A stretch of 64,000 nt of DNA from Streptomyces massasporeus (lineage in GTDB: Bacteria; Actinomycetota; Actinomycetes; Streptomycetales; Streptomycetaceae). Below the pieces are notes generated by a model. That model was not told the DNA's origin. It ran no database searches and saw only the letters and a program-made list of their open reading frames with translations. The stretch covers positions 372,001-436,000 of the forward strand of contig NZ_BMSE01000005.1 in NCBI RefSeq assembly GCF_014648995.1, read 5' to 3'. This document shows, one piece after another, positions 37,455 through 47,131 of this stretch. How positions within the stretch are numbered: position 1 is the stretch's first letter; every line of letters starts with the position of its first letter. A program made the position numbers and the translations under genes.

Positions 37455-38717
37455 ATGTCCGTCCTGAACACACCCCTGCACGAGCTCGACCCGGCGGTCG
37501 CCGCCGCGGTCGACGCCGAGCTGCACCGCCAGCAGTCCACGCTGGAGATGATCGCCTCGGAGAACTTCGCTCCGGTCGCGGTCATGGAGGCGCAGGGCTC
37601 GGTCCTCACCAACAAGTACGCCGAGGGCTACCCCGGCCGCCGCTACTACGGCGGCTGCGAGCACGTCGACGTGGTCGAGCAGATCGCGATCGACCGCATC
37701 AAGGAACTGTTCGGCGCCGAGCACGCCAACGTCCAGCCGCACTCGGGCGCCCAGGCCAACGCCGCCGCGATGTTCGCGCTGCTCAAGCCGGGCGACACCA
37801 TCATGGGTCTGAACCTCGCGCACGGCGGGCACCTGACCCACGGCATGAAGATCAACTTCTCCGGCAAGCTCTACGACGTCGTCGCCTACCACGTGGGCGA
37901 GGACGGCCGGGTCGACATGGCCGAGGTCGAGCGGCTGGCCAAGGAGTCCAAGCCGAAGCTGATCGTCGCCGGCTGGTCCGCCTACCCGCGGCAGCTGGAC
38001 TTCGCCGCGTTCCGCCGGATCGCGGACGAGGTCGGCGCGTACCTGATGGTCGACATGGCCCACTTCGCCGGGCTGGTCGCGGCCGGGCTGCACCCGAACC
38101 CGGTGCCGCACGCGCACGTGGTCACCACCACGACCCACAAGACCCTCGGCGGCCCGCGCGGCGGTGTGATCCTCTCCACGGCCGAACTGGCCAAGAAGAT
38201 CAACTCCGCCGTCTTCCCCGGTCAGCAGGGCGGCCCGCTGGAGCATGTGATCGCGGCCAAGGCGGTCTCCTTCAAGGTCGCCGCCTCGGAGGACTTCAAG
38301 GAGCGCCAGCGCCGTACGCTGGAGGGTGCCCGCATCCTGGCCGAGCGTCTGGTGAAGGACGACGTCCGGGCCGTGGGTGTGGACGTCCTGTCCGGCGGCA
38401 CGGACGTGCACCTGGTCCTGGTCGACCTGCGTCACTCGGAGCTGGACGGCCAGCAGGCCGAGGACCGCCTCCACGAGGTGGGCATCACGGTCAACCGGAA
38501 CGCGATCCCGAACGACCCGCGTCCGCCGATGGTGACGTCCGGTCTGCGGATCGGCACGCCGGCGCTGGCGACCCGGGGCTTCGGAACCGAGGACTTCGCG
38601 GAGGTCGCGGACGTCATCGCCGAGGCGCTGAAGCCGTCCTACGACGCGGAGGCCCTCAAGGCCCGGGTGAAGGCCCTGGCCGACAAGCACCCGCTGTACC
38701 CGGGTCTGAACCCGTAA
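37455..38717 (+). CDS. glyA: Serine hydroxymethyltransferase
   Basis: A 420-residue PLP enzyme that interconverts serine and glycine with tetrahydrofolate. It carries [20 protein letters not shown] near residue 30, [15 protein letters not shown] near 58, and the PLP lysine in [16 protein letters not shown] near 230. The C-terminal part has the usual [14 protein letters not shown]. The start ATG at 37455 follows GAGGAG. In this operon it links glycine cleavage (making methylene-THF) to serine, and the serine is then deaminated by the next gene. Confidence 0.98.
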   Translation: MSVLNTPLHELDPAVAAAVDAELHRQQSTLEMIASENFAPVAVMEAQGSVLTNKYAEGYPGRRYYGGCEHVDVVEQIAIDRIKELFGAEHANVQPHSGAQANAAAMFALLKPGDTIMGLNLAHGGHLTHGMKINFSGKLYDVVAYHVGEDGRVDMAEVERLAKESKPKLIVAGWSAYPRQLDFAAFRRIADEVGAYLMVDMAHFAGLVAAGLHPNPVPHAHVVTTTTHKTLGGPRGGVILSTAELAKKINSAVFPGQQGGPLEHVIAAKAVSFKVAASEDFKERQRRTLEGARILAERLVKDDVRAVGVDVLSGGTDVHLVLVDLRHSELDGQQAEDRLHEVGITVNRNAIPNDPRPPMVTSGLRIGTPALATRGFGTEDFAEVADVIAEALKPSYDAEALKARVKALADKHPLYPGLNP

Positions 38718-38731
38718 CGAAGAAACCTTTC

Positions 38732-38766
38732 GGGCGCCGCGCCCGCCACCAGCGGACGCGGCGCCC
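38732..38766 (+). terminator. Hairpin between glyA and sdaA
   Basis: Perfect 10-base arms GGGCGCCGCG (38732-38741) and CGCGGCGCCC (38757-38766) around a 15-base loop, 15 bases after the glyA stop. It may partly end the gcv transcript or set the relative level of sdaA. The sdaA start follows 38 bases later, so read-through seems intended. Confidence 0.55.
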
Positions 38767-38804
38767 ACCCCCTCTGCACCACCCATGTAGTCAGGAGTTC
38801 CCCC

Positions 38805-40172
<1,368 letters not shown>

Positions 40173-40251
40173 GCCCGGGGCGGCGCACGTCTTGCCATGC
40201 GAGACGTCCATACCGGGAATCAAGACGGCTGACATCGTTGTAGCACCCATG

Positions 40252-40265
40252 TTTCATACGTGAAA
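40252..40265. promoter_or_regulatory. Inverted repeat in the MHS-transporter promoter region
   Basis: TTTCATACGTGAAA is a perfect palindrome of 5-base arms around four bases. It lies in the 102-base gap between sdaA and the transporter, 10 bases before its preferred ATG. It could be a repressor site or part of the leader. Confidence 0.4.
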
Positions 40266-40274
40266 GACCGAACG

Positions 40275-41684
40275 ATGCCCGCACCAGCCACCGGCTCAGC
40301 CCCCACGCCCGTCAACCCGAGGTCCCGCGTCCTCGTCGCCAGCCTCATCGGCACGACGATCGAGTTCTACGACTTCTACATCTACGCGACCGCCGCGGTG
40401 CTCGTCTTCCCCCAGCTGTTCTTCCCGAGCAGTGACCCGACCACCGCGCTGCTGTCGTCCTTCGCGGTGTTCGGCGCCGCGATGGTCGCCCGCCCGATCG
40501 GCGCCGTCGTCTTCGGGCACCTCGGAGACCGGCTCGGCCGCAAGAAGACGCTCGTCGTCTCGCTGCTCACCATGGGCATCGCCACGTTCCTCATCGGTGT
40601 TCTGCCCACCTACGCGCAAGCCGGGTGGCTGGCCACCGCGCTGCTCGTGCTGATGCGGCTCGCGCAGGGGTTCGCCCTCGGCGGCGAGTGGAGCGGTGCC
40701 GCGCTGGTCGCGACCGAGAACGCCCCCAGCGGCAAGCGCGCCCTGTACGGCACCTTCCCGCAGCTGGGCGCCCCGCTCGGCTTCATCATCGGCAACGGCC
40801 TGTTCCTGGGCATGGGCGCGCTCCTGCCGTCCGCGGCCGGTGCCGACCCCTCGCAGCCCTCGGAGGCCTTCGTCAGCTGGGGCTGGCGTGTCCCGTTCCT
40901 GTTCTCCGCCGTGATGGTCGCGATCGGCCTGTGGGTGCGCTCCCGGCTCGTCGAGTCGGCGGTCTTCGCCAGGACCCGCGAGTCCGGCGGGGTGCGGCGG
41001 CTGCCGCTCGTCACCGTGGTGCGCAGCCACGGGAAGCAGCTGGTCCTGGGCACCTTCATCATGCTGGCGACCTACGTGCTCTTCTACCTGATGACCACGT
41101 TCTCGCTCAGCTACGGACGGGCCGCGAAGGACGCCGCCGTGCCCGGACTGGGGTACGGCTACACGACGTTCGTGCTCATGATGATCTTCGGCGTGCTGTT
41201 CTTCGCCGCGTTCACCCTGATCTCCGGTCCGCTCGCGGACCGGTACGGGCGGCGCGCCACCCTGATCTGGATCACCGCCGCGATCGTGGTCTTCGGACTG
41301 GTCTGGGTGCCGCTGATCGAGCTGGGCACCCTGGGCGTGGTGCTGTGGCTGGTGCTCGGCTTCACCCTGATGGGCATGACCTTCGGCCCCATGGGCGCGC
41401 TGCTGCCGGAGCTCTTCCCGACCAGCGTGCGCTACACCGGCTCCGGCATCTCGTACAACGTCAGCTCGATCCTCGGGGCGGCTCTCGCCCCGTTCATCGC
41501 GGTGGCGCTGTGGGAGACCGGGGACGGCTCACCGTGGCTGGTCGGTGTCTACCTCTCGGCGATGGCGGTGCTGACGCTGATCGCGCTCCTGCTCGGCAAG
41601 GAGACCAAGGACGTCTCCCTGGACGACCGGGAGGCCGTCGCCGACGACCCGGCCCGCGCCCCGGCCGGCTCCCCCGCCCCCTGA
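40275..41684 (+). CDS. MHS-family (metabolite:H+ symporter) MFS transporter
   Basis: A 469-residue, 12-helix MFS protein of the metabolite:H+ symporter group. Helix 1 holds the typical SLIGTTIEFYDFYIYATAA. Loop 2-3 has GHLGDRLGRKKTLVVSL, and ALGGEWSGAALVATENAP is an MHS motif in helix 4-5. The second-half copy is GPLADRYGRRATLIW. It should import a small organic acid, betaine or amino compound with protons. The position after the gcv-sdaA genes suggests, but does not show, a glycine-related substrate. The ATG at 40275 is preferred over a GTG at 40260, which has no ribosome site. Confidence 0.92.
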   Translation: MPAPATGSAPTPVNPRSRVLVASLIGTTIEFYDFYIYATAAVLVFPQLFFPSSDPTTALLSSFAVFGAAMVARPIGAVVFGHLGDRLGRKKTLVVSLLTMGIATFLIGVLPTYAQAGWLATALLVLMRLAQGFALGGEWSGAALVATENAPSGKRALYGTFPQLGAPLGFIIGNGLFLGMGALLPSAAGADPSQPSEAFVSWGWRVPFLFSAVMVAIGLWVRSRLVESAVFARTRESGGVRRLPLVTVVRSHGKQLVLGTFIMLATYVLFYLMTTFSLSYGRAAKDAAVPGLGYGYTTFVLMMIFGVLFFAAFTLISGPLADRYGRRATLIWITAAIVVFGLVWVPLIELGTLGVVLWLVLGFTLMGMTFGPMGALLPELFPTSVRYTGSGISYNVSSILGAALAPFIAVALWETGDGSPWLVGVYLSAMAVLTLIALLLGKETKDVSLDDREAVADDPARAPAGSPAP

Positions 41685-41827
41685 AAACCGACCGCCAAAC
41701 CCACCGGCGTTCACCACCGCCGTGCCGCGAGCCTCCTCACGCCCGGCGTACGGCCGCCCTCGCGGGGCATAACAACAACCCCTGACCCGAGGGAACTTCA
41801 GCCCCACCCGCACCAGAGGGAGCCCCC

Positions 41828-42385
41828 ATGCTGCGCGGCATCGACGTGAGCGCCTACCAGTCCTCCTCCTACGGCACCGACGGCCTCTCCTTCGTCTTCG
41901 TCAAGGCGACGGAGGGCCGTTCCTACGTCAACCCGAAACTCGCCGCCCAGACCAGACGAGCCCGTGACGCCGGGCTGGTCGTCGGCTTCTACCACTTCCT
42001 GTGGCCCGGCAACCTGACCGCCCAGGCCGAGTACTTCGTGAGCAAGGCCCCCGAGCGGGCGGGCGACATCCTCGCCGTCGACTGGGAGAACACCAGCAAC
42101 GGCACGCACGCGAGCAACGCCGAGAAGGACCTGTTCATCAGGAAGCTGAAGGACCTTCGGCCGAACAGTCAGGTGGTGCTCTACTGCAACCGCCACTTCT
42201 GGCTCAACGTCGACACCACCTCCTATGCGGGCGACGCCCTGTGGATCGCCGACTACGTGAGCGCGGGCAAGCCCCGCATCAAGGCCAAGTGGCGTTTCCA
42301 CCAGTACACCGATGACCCGCTCGACAAGAACGTGGCCGACTTCGAGAGCAAGGCGGCGCTGCGGAGGTGGGCGGAGGACGCCTGA
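41828..42385 (+). CDS. GH25 muramidase (lysozyme)
   Basis: A 185-residue GH25 domain protein. It cleaves the MurNAc-GlcNAc bond of peptidoglycan. The start MLRGIDVSAYQ gives the first catalytic aspartate (GIDVS), KATEGRSYVNP follows, and LAVDWENTSNG near residue 88 holds the catalytic acid pair. The protein begins with the domain and has no signal peptide, which is odd for a wall enzyme; release by lysis or a non-classical route is possible. The ATG at 41828 follows GGGAG. It ends one base before the convergent reductase gene. Confidence 0.9.
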   Translation: MLRGIDVSAYQSSSYGTDGLSFVFVKATEGRSYVNPKLAAQTRRARDAGLVVGFYHFLWPGNLTAQAEYFVSKAPERAGDILAVDWENTSNGTHASNAEKDLFIRKLKDLRPNSQVVLYCNRHFWLNVDTTSYAGDALWIADYVSAGKPRIKAKWRFHQYTDDPLDKNVADFESKAALRRWAEDA

Positions 42386-42386
42386 C

Positions 42387-43049
42387 CTAACCGCTGAACT
42401 CCGGCGTGCGCTCCGGGGACGCCTCCGTCAGGGCCTTCGAGACCGCCTCGACTCCGCCGCGCAGGCCGTAGACCGGGGTGCCGGGCTGCTGGCGCCAGGA
42501 GTCGTCGATGCCGCCCGCGTCCACCGTGTCGAAGCCGAGGGCGTCGATGAGGTCCCGTACCTTGCGCTTGGCCGGCTCGTCGTCACCGGCCACCGGGAGG
42601 GCCATGCGGCCGGGGTCGCCGGCGGGGAGCGGGCGGTCCAGGATGTCCTGGGCGTAGGTGCCGTTGAAGGCCTTGACGACCGGGTGGCCGATCCGGCGTT
42701 CCGTCCAGCGGCTCTCGGTGAGGCCGTCGTCCTCGATCTCCGCGATCCTGCCGTCGCGCTGCCGCGGGTAGTAGTTGCCGGTGTCGATGACCGCTACGCC
42801 GTCCGCCGCGCCGTCGAGCAGGCCGGAGGGAAGGTCCGGGACCGCCTTCAGCGGAACGGTGACGACGACGATCTCGGCGCCCCGGGCCGCCTCCCCCACC
42901 GTCACGGGCGTCGCGCCGGTCTCCTCCGCGAGGGCCTTGAGGGTGTGCGGACCCCGGGAGTTGGCGACGGCCACGTCGTGCCCCAGGGCGGTGAGCCGCC
43001 GGGTCAGGTTGCCGCCGATGTTGCCCGCTCCGATGATGCCGATCTTCAT
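42387..43049 (-). CDS. NADPH-dependent F420 reductase-like/NAD-binding protein
   Basis: A 220-residue protein with a Rossmann start MKIGIIGAGNIGGNLTRRL and an NADP-specificity loop VANSRGPHTLKAL. VIDTGNYYPRQRDG near residue 95 and VVKAFNGTYAQDIL near 130 match the NADPH:F420 oxidoreductase-like family (NAD_binding_2/F420_oxidored). It may reduce F420 or another cofactor; which substrate is not clear. The ATG at 43049 follows GAAGGACGAGG. Confidence 0.85.
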   Translation of the reverse strand: MKIGIIGAGNIGGNLTRRLTALGHDVAVANSRGPHTLKALAEETGATPVTVGEAARGAEIVVVTVPLKAVPDLPSGLLDGAADGVAVIDTGNYYPRQRDGRIAEIEDDGLTESRWTERRIGHPVVKAFNGTYAQDILDRPLPAGDPGRMALPVAGDDEPAKRKVRDLIDALGFDTVDAGGIDDSWRQQPGTPVYGLRGGVEAVSKALTEASPERTPEFSG

Positions 43050-43168
43050 GTCCTCGCCTCGTCCTTCCGGAGATGAACAGCGCCGCGTGAAGCCTTGGTG
43101 ACCAGGGTCAACCTCGGGGGCGGGTGGGCTATTCCGGGTCCGGGAAGGGTCTGCGCCCGGGCATGGCG

Positions 43169-43203
43169 AGGGGCCCGGTCCGAGGATCGTGGACCGGGCC
43201 CCT
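43169..43203 (-). terminator. Terminator after the EF-hand gene
   Basis: Perfect 13-base arms AGGGGCCCGGTCC (43169-43181) and GGACCGGGCCCCT (43191-43203) around a 9-base loop. It begins 26 bases past the EF-hand gene stop and precedes the reductase gene. Confidence 0.8.
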
Positions 43204-43229
43204 TCGTGCCCCTCGGGCGAGCCGGAGGC

Positions 43230-43442
43230 CTACTTGTTCAGGTAGGCCCAGAACTCGTCGAAGCTCAGCTGCTTGTCGCCGTCCAGGTCGCGGGTCTTGA
43301 TGACGACCTCGGCGACCGACTCGGTGACGTTCCAGTCACCCGACTTGGCCAGGGCGCTCTTGAACTCGGCAGCGGTGATGAATCCGTCACCGTCCGTATC
43401 GATCCGCTCGAACTGCTTGCGTGCTTCCTCGATGTCCGCCAC
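43230..43442 (-). CDS. EF-hand calcium-binding protein
   Basis: A 70-residue protein with two EF-hands. Loop 1 DTDGDGFITAAE (residues about 15-26) is fully canonical at positions 1, 3, 5, 6, 8 and 12. Loop 2 DLDGDKQLSFDE (about 53-64) has Lys at position 6 and Leu at 8 but keeps all calcium ligands. It should buffer or sense calcium in the cytoplasm. I recall a small EF-hand protein called CabB at this place in S. coelicolor, but I am not sure enough to assign the symbol. The GTG at 43442 follows GAGGGG by 7 bases. Confidence 0.93.
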   Translation of the reverse strand: MADIEEARKQFERIDTDGDGFITAAEFKSALAKSGDWNVTESVAEVVIKTRDLDGDKQLSFDEFWAYLNK

Positions 43443-43490
43443 CGATCCGCCCCTCATCTCGTGCTGTGCTTCCTGCTGACGCAGGTCAGA

Positions 43491-44405
43491 TTAACCGGCC
43501 GTGCGGGCCTGCAGCGCGGCGACCACCCAGACGAACTCCTCGTCGTAGGTCGGCTGGGGGTCGAGGCCGTTGACGATGGCCTGTAGTTCGCGGTAGCGGG
43601 CGACCCGTATGTTGGAGGCCGCCGTGAGGCGTTCGAGTACGACGGCCCGGTCGATGCCACCGAGCAGGTCCCGGAGGACCTCGTCGGCCTCCGGTGCGTC
43701 CGGAGCGATGCCGCGCTGCCGTGCCTCGCCGGCGAGCGACACGAGCCGGCTCATGAACCACAGGGACGAACCCGCCGGGGCGTCCGGCCCCCGGTCCGCC
43801 GCGTTGAACTCGATCATCTGCCGCATCTGCGCGCGAAAGCCGGGGTCCTGGATCAGCTCGGCGAGCTCCACCCATGCGTCCACCTGCTCCGGCGTGGGGT
43901 CGTCAGGGAGCTTCGCGGCCGGGAAGCGCAGCCTGCGGCGGATGTCCGGGTCGGCCGTGTCGATCCCTTCGAAGATCTCCGCCATGAAGTCCTCCACGAT
44001 CCGCCGCCGCTCGGCCGCCGAGAGCCGTGCCAGTCTGTTCACGAGGGTCATCTCCTCCGCGTCGGAACCCCGCTTCGCCACGGTCGACAGCACCGCACGG
44101 GTCACCTTGAGCGCCCGGATCTGCGCGTCCAGCGCGACCACGTGCGCGGCCGCGACCTGCGCGACGGTCGTCTCACCGACCAGGACCCGGCGGACGTCCG
44201 CGAGGCCCAGGCCCAGTTCGCGCAGGGTGCGGATCAGCTCCAGCCGTGCCACGGACGCCGCGTCGTACAGCCGGTATCCGCCCGCGGACCGGCCCACCGG
44301 GGGCAGGGCGCCCTCGTCGGACCAGTAGCGGATGGTGCGCACGGTGAGTCCCGTGACCCGGGCCAGTTCGCCGATGGTGAGCAGTCCGGTGCGGTCGTCG
44401 ATCAT
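43491..44405 (-). CDS. MerR-family transcriptional regulator
   Basis: A 304-residue protein. Residues 9-75 are the MerR DNA-binding domain: LLTIGELARVTGLTVRTIRYWSDEGALPPVGRS then GGYRLYDAASVARLELIRTLRELGLGLADVRRVL. A helical region follows, and a long C-terminal domain (from about 140) of unknown ligand. It overlaps its own promoter (see 44406-44443), from which its mRNA seems to start at the A of the ATG. It is divergent from the GNAT gene at 44455, so both may be controlled by it. Confidence 0.9.
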   Translation of the reverse strand: MIDDRTGLLTIGELARVTGLTVRTIRYWSDEGALPPVGRSAGGYRLYDAASVARLELIRTLRELGLGLADVRRVLVGETTVAQVAAAHVVALDAQIRALKVTRAVLSTVAKRGSDAEEMTLVNRLARLSAAERRRIVEDFMAEIFEGIDTADPDIRRRLRFPAAKLPDDPTPEQVDAWVELAELIQDPGFRAQMRQMIEFNAADRGPDAPAGSSLWFMSRLVSLAGEARQRGIAPDAPEADEVLRDLLGGIDRAVVLERLTAASNIRVARYRELQAIVNGLDPQPTYDEEFVWVVAALQARTAG

Positions 44406-44443
44406 GCCTGCGAGTCTGGACCCTCCAGCGGGTGGAGACTCAA
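44406..44443 (-). promoter_or_regulatory. MerR-type promoter with 19-base spacer
   Basis: On the reverse strand TTGAGT (44443-44438) and CAGACT (44418-44413) are separated by exactly 19 bases. The spacer contains the palindrome CTCCA-N5-TGGAG (44423-44437). This is the layout on which MerR proteins act by twisting DNA. The -10 box ends 7 bases before the MerR ATG, so the transcript would be leaderless. Confidence 0.75.
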
Positions 44444-44454
44444 GGAGCGCGGCG

Positions 44455-45132
44455 GTGACGGACACTCTGGCGGACATCCTCGACGCGGCGGCGCGGGGCG
44501 TCTTCCCGTCGGCGGACGGCGGTACGACGGTCGTCCCCCAGCCCTCGGCCCGGGACGCCGGGGTCCTCGCCTTCACGGCCCACTCGGTCGTCTTCACGGA
44601 CGAGGACCCCGACTGGGTGCGCGGCGTCCTCGCCCGCACCGAGTGCGACGCCCTCGCCGCCACGATGAACGCCCGTTTCCTGACGGCCCTGATGGACCGG
44701 ACGGGGCGTACGTCCGACACGGTCGACGTGCTGCTGACGGGTGCCGCGCTGCCCGGGGAGCCACCGGTCGCGCTCACGGAGGTCCACGACCTCGGGCATC
44801 CGCGCGTGGTGTCCGCGATGCGGCGGCGGGACGGCGTGCGCGTGTGGACGGCGGACGGCGGAGTGCTCGTGCTGGGCCGCGGGGTGGCCGGGCGCTGGGA
44901 GGTCGCCGTCGAGGTGGAGGAGGGGGCGCGGCACCGCGGGGTCGGGCGGCGGCTGGTGTCCGCGGCCCGGCAGTTGGCCGGGGGCGCGCCGGTGTGGGCG
45001 CAGGTGTCGGCGGGGAACGCCCGCAGTCTGCGGGCGTTCCAGGCGGCCGGTTACCGGCCGGTGGGCTCGGAAGTGCTGCTCGTCCCGGGAGCCGGGCGTC
45101 ACCGGAAGACGCCCGTGTGGCCGAGCGAGTAG
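44455..45132 (+). CDS. GNAT-family acetyltransferase
   Basis: A 225-residue protein. The first 130 residues are a less recognisable domain starting VTDTLADILDAAARGVFPSA. The second half is a GNAT fold, with VEVEEGARHRGVGRRLVSAAR near 156 (motif A, R-x-x-G-x-G/A) and VSAGNARSLRAFQAAGYRPVGSE near 185 (motif B). The ligand is unknown. The GTG at 44455 follows AAGGAG by 7 bases. It is divergent from MerR and overlaps the convergent propeller gene by 34 bases at its 3' end. Confidence 0.85.
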   Translation: MTDTLADILDAAARGVFPSADGGTTVVPQPSARDAGVLAFTAHSVVFTDEDPDWVRGVLARTECDALAATMNARFLTALMDRTGRTSDTVDVLLTGAALPGEPPVALTEVHDLGHPRVVSAMRRRDGVRVWTADGGVLVLGRGVAGRWEVAVEVEEGARHRGVGRRLVSAARQLAGGAPVWAQVSAGNARSLRAFQAAGYRPVGSEVLLVPGAGRHRKTPVWPSE

Positions 45133-46277
45133 CGGCCGGGCTGCGGGTAGACCGCGAGGCCGTGCGGGCCGCTGCCGACCGGGATCCGGGCGAGCTGGAT
45201 ACCGGTGCGGGTGTCGACGGCGTACACCTCGGCGTTGTAGCGGCCGGACAGCCACAGCACCTTGCCGTCGGCGGAGACGCCCCCCATGTCGGGGCTGCCG
45301 CCGTCGGGCAGCTTCCACTTCTTGGTCAGCCTGCCCTGGGTGAAGTCGAAGACCGAGATGGTGCCCTCTCCGCGGTTGGTCACGTACATCTCGCGGGAGT
45401 CGCGGCCGACGTAGAGGCCGTGGCAGCCCTTGCCGGTGGGCATCAGGACGGGCTCGGTGAACGCGTCGCCGTTCAGAACCCACATGCCGTGGGCCATCAT
45501 GTCCGCGATGTAGAACCTCTTGCCGTCGGGTGAGATCTTCACGTCCTGCGGCATGGCGCCCTCGAACGGCAGCCGCTGCTGCCCGACGACCTCCATCTTC
45601 TCGGTGTCGACCTTGAGCAGTTCGCCGCTGAACTCGCAGGAGACGATGAAGTAGCGGCCGTCGAGGGAGAAGTCGGCGTGGTTGACGCCGTAGCAGGAGA
45701 CCGGGACGGTCTTCTTCACCTTCATGGTGTGCGGGTCGCGGAAGACCAGCTCGCGGTCGAGGGAGGCCATGACGACGGCGTACCTGCCGTTGGGTGTGAA
45801 GTAGAGGTTGTAGGGGTCGTGGACCTCGACGTCCTTGCCCGCCTTGCCGGTCTTCGGGTCGATCGGGGTGAGGGTGTGGCCGCGGTTGTTGTTGACCCAG
45901 AGCGTCTTCAGGTCCCAGGAGGGCACGACGTGCTGGGGCTGCCGACCCACCCGGATCGTCTCGGTGACCTCGTACGTCTTCGGGTCGATGACGGTGACCG
46001 TGTCGGACTCGGTGTTGGGGACGTAGACCCGGGACGGGAAGTCCTTGACCACGGGGGACAGCTTGTTGGGGCGGTCGGCGGCGTACACGTCCTCGGGGTC
46101 CAGGACGGGCGGCATGCCCGGCAGGCCCTTCACGGGCTTCTTCTCGGGCGGGGCGGGCACGGCGGCCTTCGTGGCGCGCGCCTCGGAGGTCCGTTCCCCG
46201 CCCCCGGTGCCGCAGGCGGAGAGGACGGCGAGGGCGGCACCCACGACCAGGGCACTCTTGACGAGATGGCGGTGCAT
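45099..46277 (-). CDS. YVTN-type beta-propeller lipoprotein
   Basis: A 392-residue protein. The signal MHRHLVKSALVVGAALAVLS ends in the lipobox SAC, and C22 is the likely lipidated residue. A linker rich in A and P follows, then a propeller of YVTN repeats: SRVYVPNTESDTVTVIDPKT, QPQHVVPSWDLKTLWVNNN, SPDGKRFYIADMM, REMYVTNRGEGTISVFD. It should be a surface-exposed binding scaffold; the ligand is unknown. The ATG at 46277 was chosen at the signal. The last 34 bases overlap the GNAT gene in the opposite sense. Confidence 0.9.
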   Translation of the reverse strand: MHRHLVKSALVVGAALAVLSACGTGGGERTSEARATKAAVPAPPEKKPVKGLPGMPPVLDPEDVYAADRPNKLSPVVKDFPSRVYVPNTESDTVTVIDPKTYEVTETIRVGRQPQHVVPSWDLKTLWVNNNRGHTLTPIDPKTGKAGKDVEVHDPYNLYFTPNGRYAVVMASLDRELVFRDPHTMKVKKTVPVSCYGVNHADFSLDGRYFIVSCEFSGELLKVDTEKMEVVGQQRLPFEGAMPQDVKISPDGKRFYIADMMAHGMWVLNGDAFTEPVLMPTGKGCHGLYVGRDSREMYVTNRGEGTISVFDFTQGRLTKKWKLPDGGSPDMGGVSADGKVLWLSGRYNAEVYAVDTRTGIQLARIPVGSGPHGLAVYPQPGRYSLGHTGVFR

Positions 46278-46353
46278 TGCACCATTTAATGGGCACCTCG
46301 GAGGGAAACCAGTGATTCGTCCGTCCGGCGACCGGGTGAGGCATCGGGCGCGC

Positions 46354-46857
46354 TCAGCGGTCGGCGACCCGCATCTCGAACCAGGTCGTCTTGCCCCGGG
46401 GCAGCAGGTCGACCCCCCAGCGGTCGGCCAGCTTGTCGACGAGGAACAGGCCCCGGCCGCTGATGTCCATCTCCTGGACCGGCATCAGGCACGGCAGCCC
46501 GCGGGAGGGGTCGCGGACCTCGACGCGGATCCAGCCGCGACGCCGGTGCAGGCGCAGTCCGAAGACACGGGCGCCGGTGTGGCGTACGGCGTTGCCGACC
46601 AGTTCGGAGACGAGCAGGACCGCGTCCTCGGTGGTCTTGGGGGTGAGGCCCCAGTGGCGCAGGACCACGACCTGGGTGAGGCGTCTCGCGGTGGCCGCGG
46701 ACTCGGGGCGGGACGGCAGTGGAACCTCTGCCTCCGTCGGGTTGCCGTACAACTCGAGCGCCTTCAGCGCGTGTTCGTCCTCGACGGTCGGCGACCAGCG
46801 CGCCGCGGCCGCATGTGCGCGCCCCCGCGGCTGTTCCATACCCTCCAGCCCCGCCAT
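46354..46857 (-). CDS. RsbW-like ATP-binding anti-sigma/serine kinase (HATPase_c_2)
   Basis: A 167-residue protein with the GHKL fold used by anti-sigma factors. The N-box LLVSELVGNAVRHTGARVFGLRL is near residue 95. The G1 motif corresponds to VEVRDPSRGLP, with GRGLFLVDKLADRWGVDL as the G2 region. It should bind ATP and may phosphorylate an anti-sigma antagonist. No sigma or antagonist gene is next to it, so it is an orphan. I chose the ATG at 46857; the frame stays open up to 47016. Two regulatory elements lie upstream. Confidence 0.85.
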   Translation of the reverse strand: MAGLEGMEQPRGRAHAAAARWSPTVEDEHALKALELYGNPTEAEVPLPSRPESAATARRLTQVVVLRHWGLTPKTTEDAVLLVSELVGNAVRHTGARVFGLRLHRRRGWIRVEVRDPSRGLPCLMPVQEMDISGRGLFLVDKLADRWGVDLLPRGKTTWFEMRVADR

Positions 46858-46992
46858 GCCCCCATCATGGCCGCCCAGGGCGTCCGGCGGGGCCGTTCCC
46901 GGGGAATACACCCCGGGGAACGGAGGGTGAACCGATGGCCGTCCGTCATATGCCAGTGGCACATCGGAGCCTCCGGCGCCCCACCTGACCTG

Positions 46993-47059
46993 CCGGAACG
47001 TCTTGTTCCGGGGCAATCGACGGACTCTTCCGTTCCAGCACGCTTAAGGCCGCCTTAAG
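46993..47059. promoter_or_regulatory. Upstream control region of the RsbW-like gene: inverted repeat and CTTAAG-N5-CTTAAG box
   Basis: The gap 46858-47131 has no gene. CCGGAAC (46993-46999) and GTTCCGG (47005-47011) form a perfect 7-base inverted repeat around GTCTT. CTTAAG occurs at 47043-47048 and 47054-47059, separated by GCCGC, giving the 11-base direct repeat that OmpR/PmrA-type response regulators bind. A smaller palindrome TGCCAGTGGCA is at 46951-46961. The first two elements are 136 to 202 bases upstream of the RsbW-like start; control of that gene is inferred. Confidence 0.5.
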
Positions 47060-47131
47060 GTTGCCATAAACCGCCCCATCGAGGGACCCCGGGTCAGACA
47101 CCGTGTCAATTGCAAGCCCCTGGAGGGATGT

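Noticed and set aside
46951..46961. TGCCAGTGGCA as an AdpA site
   Set aside because: It is a neat palindrome but does not fit the AdpA consensus as I know it, so no regulator is assigned.
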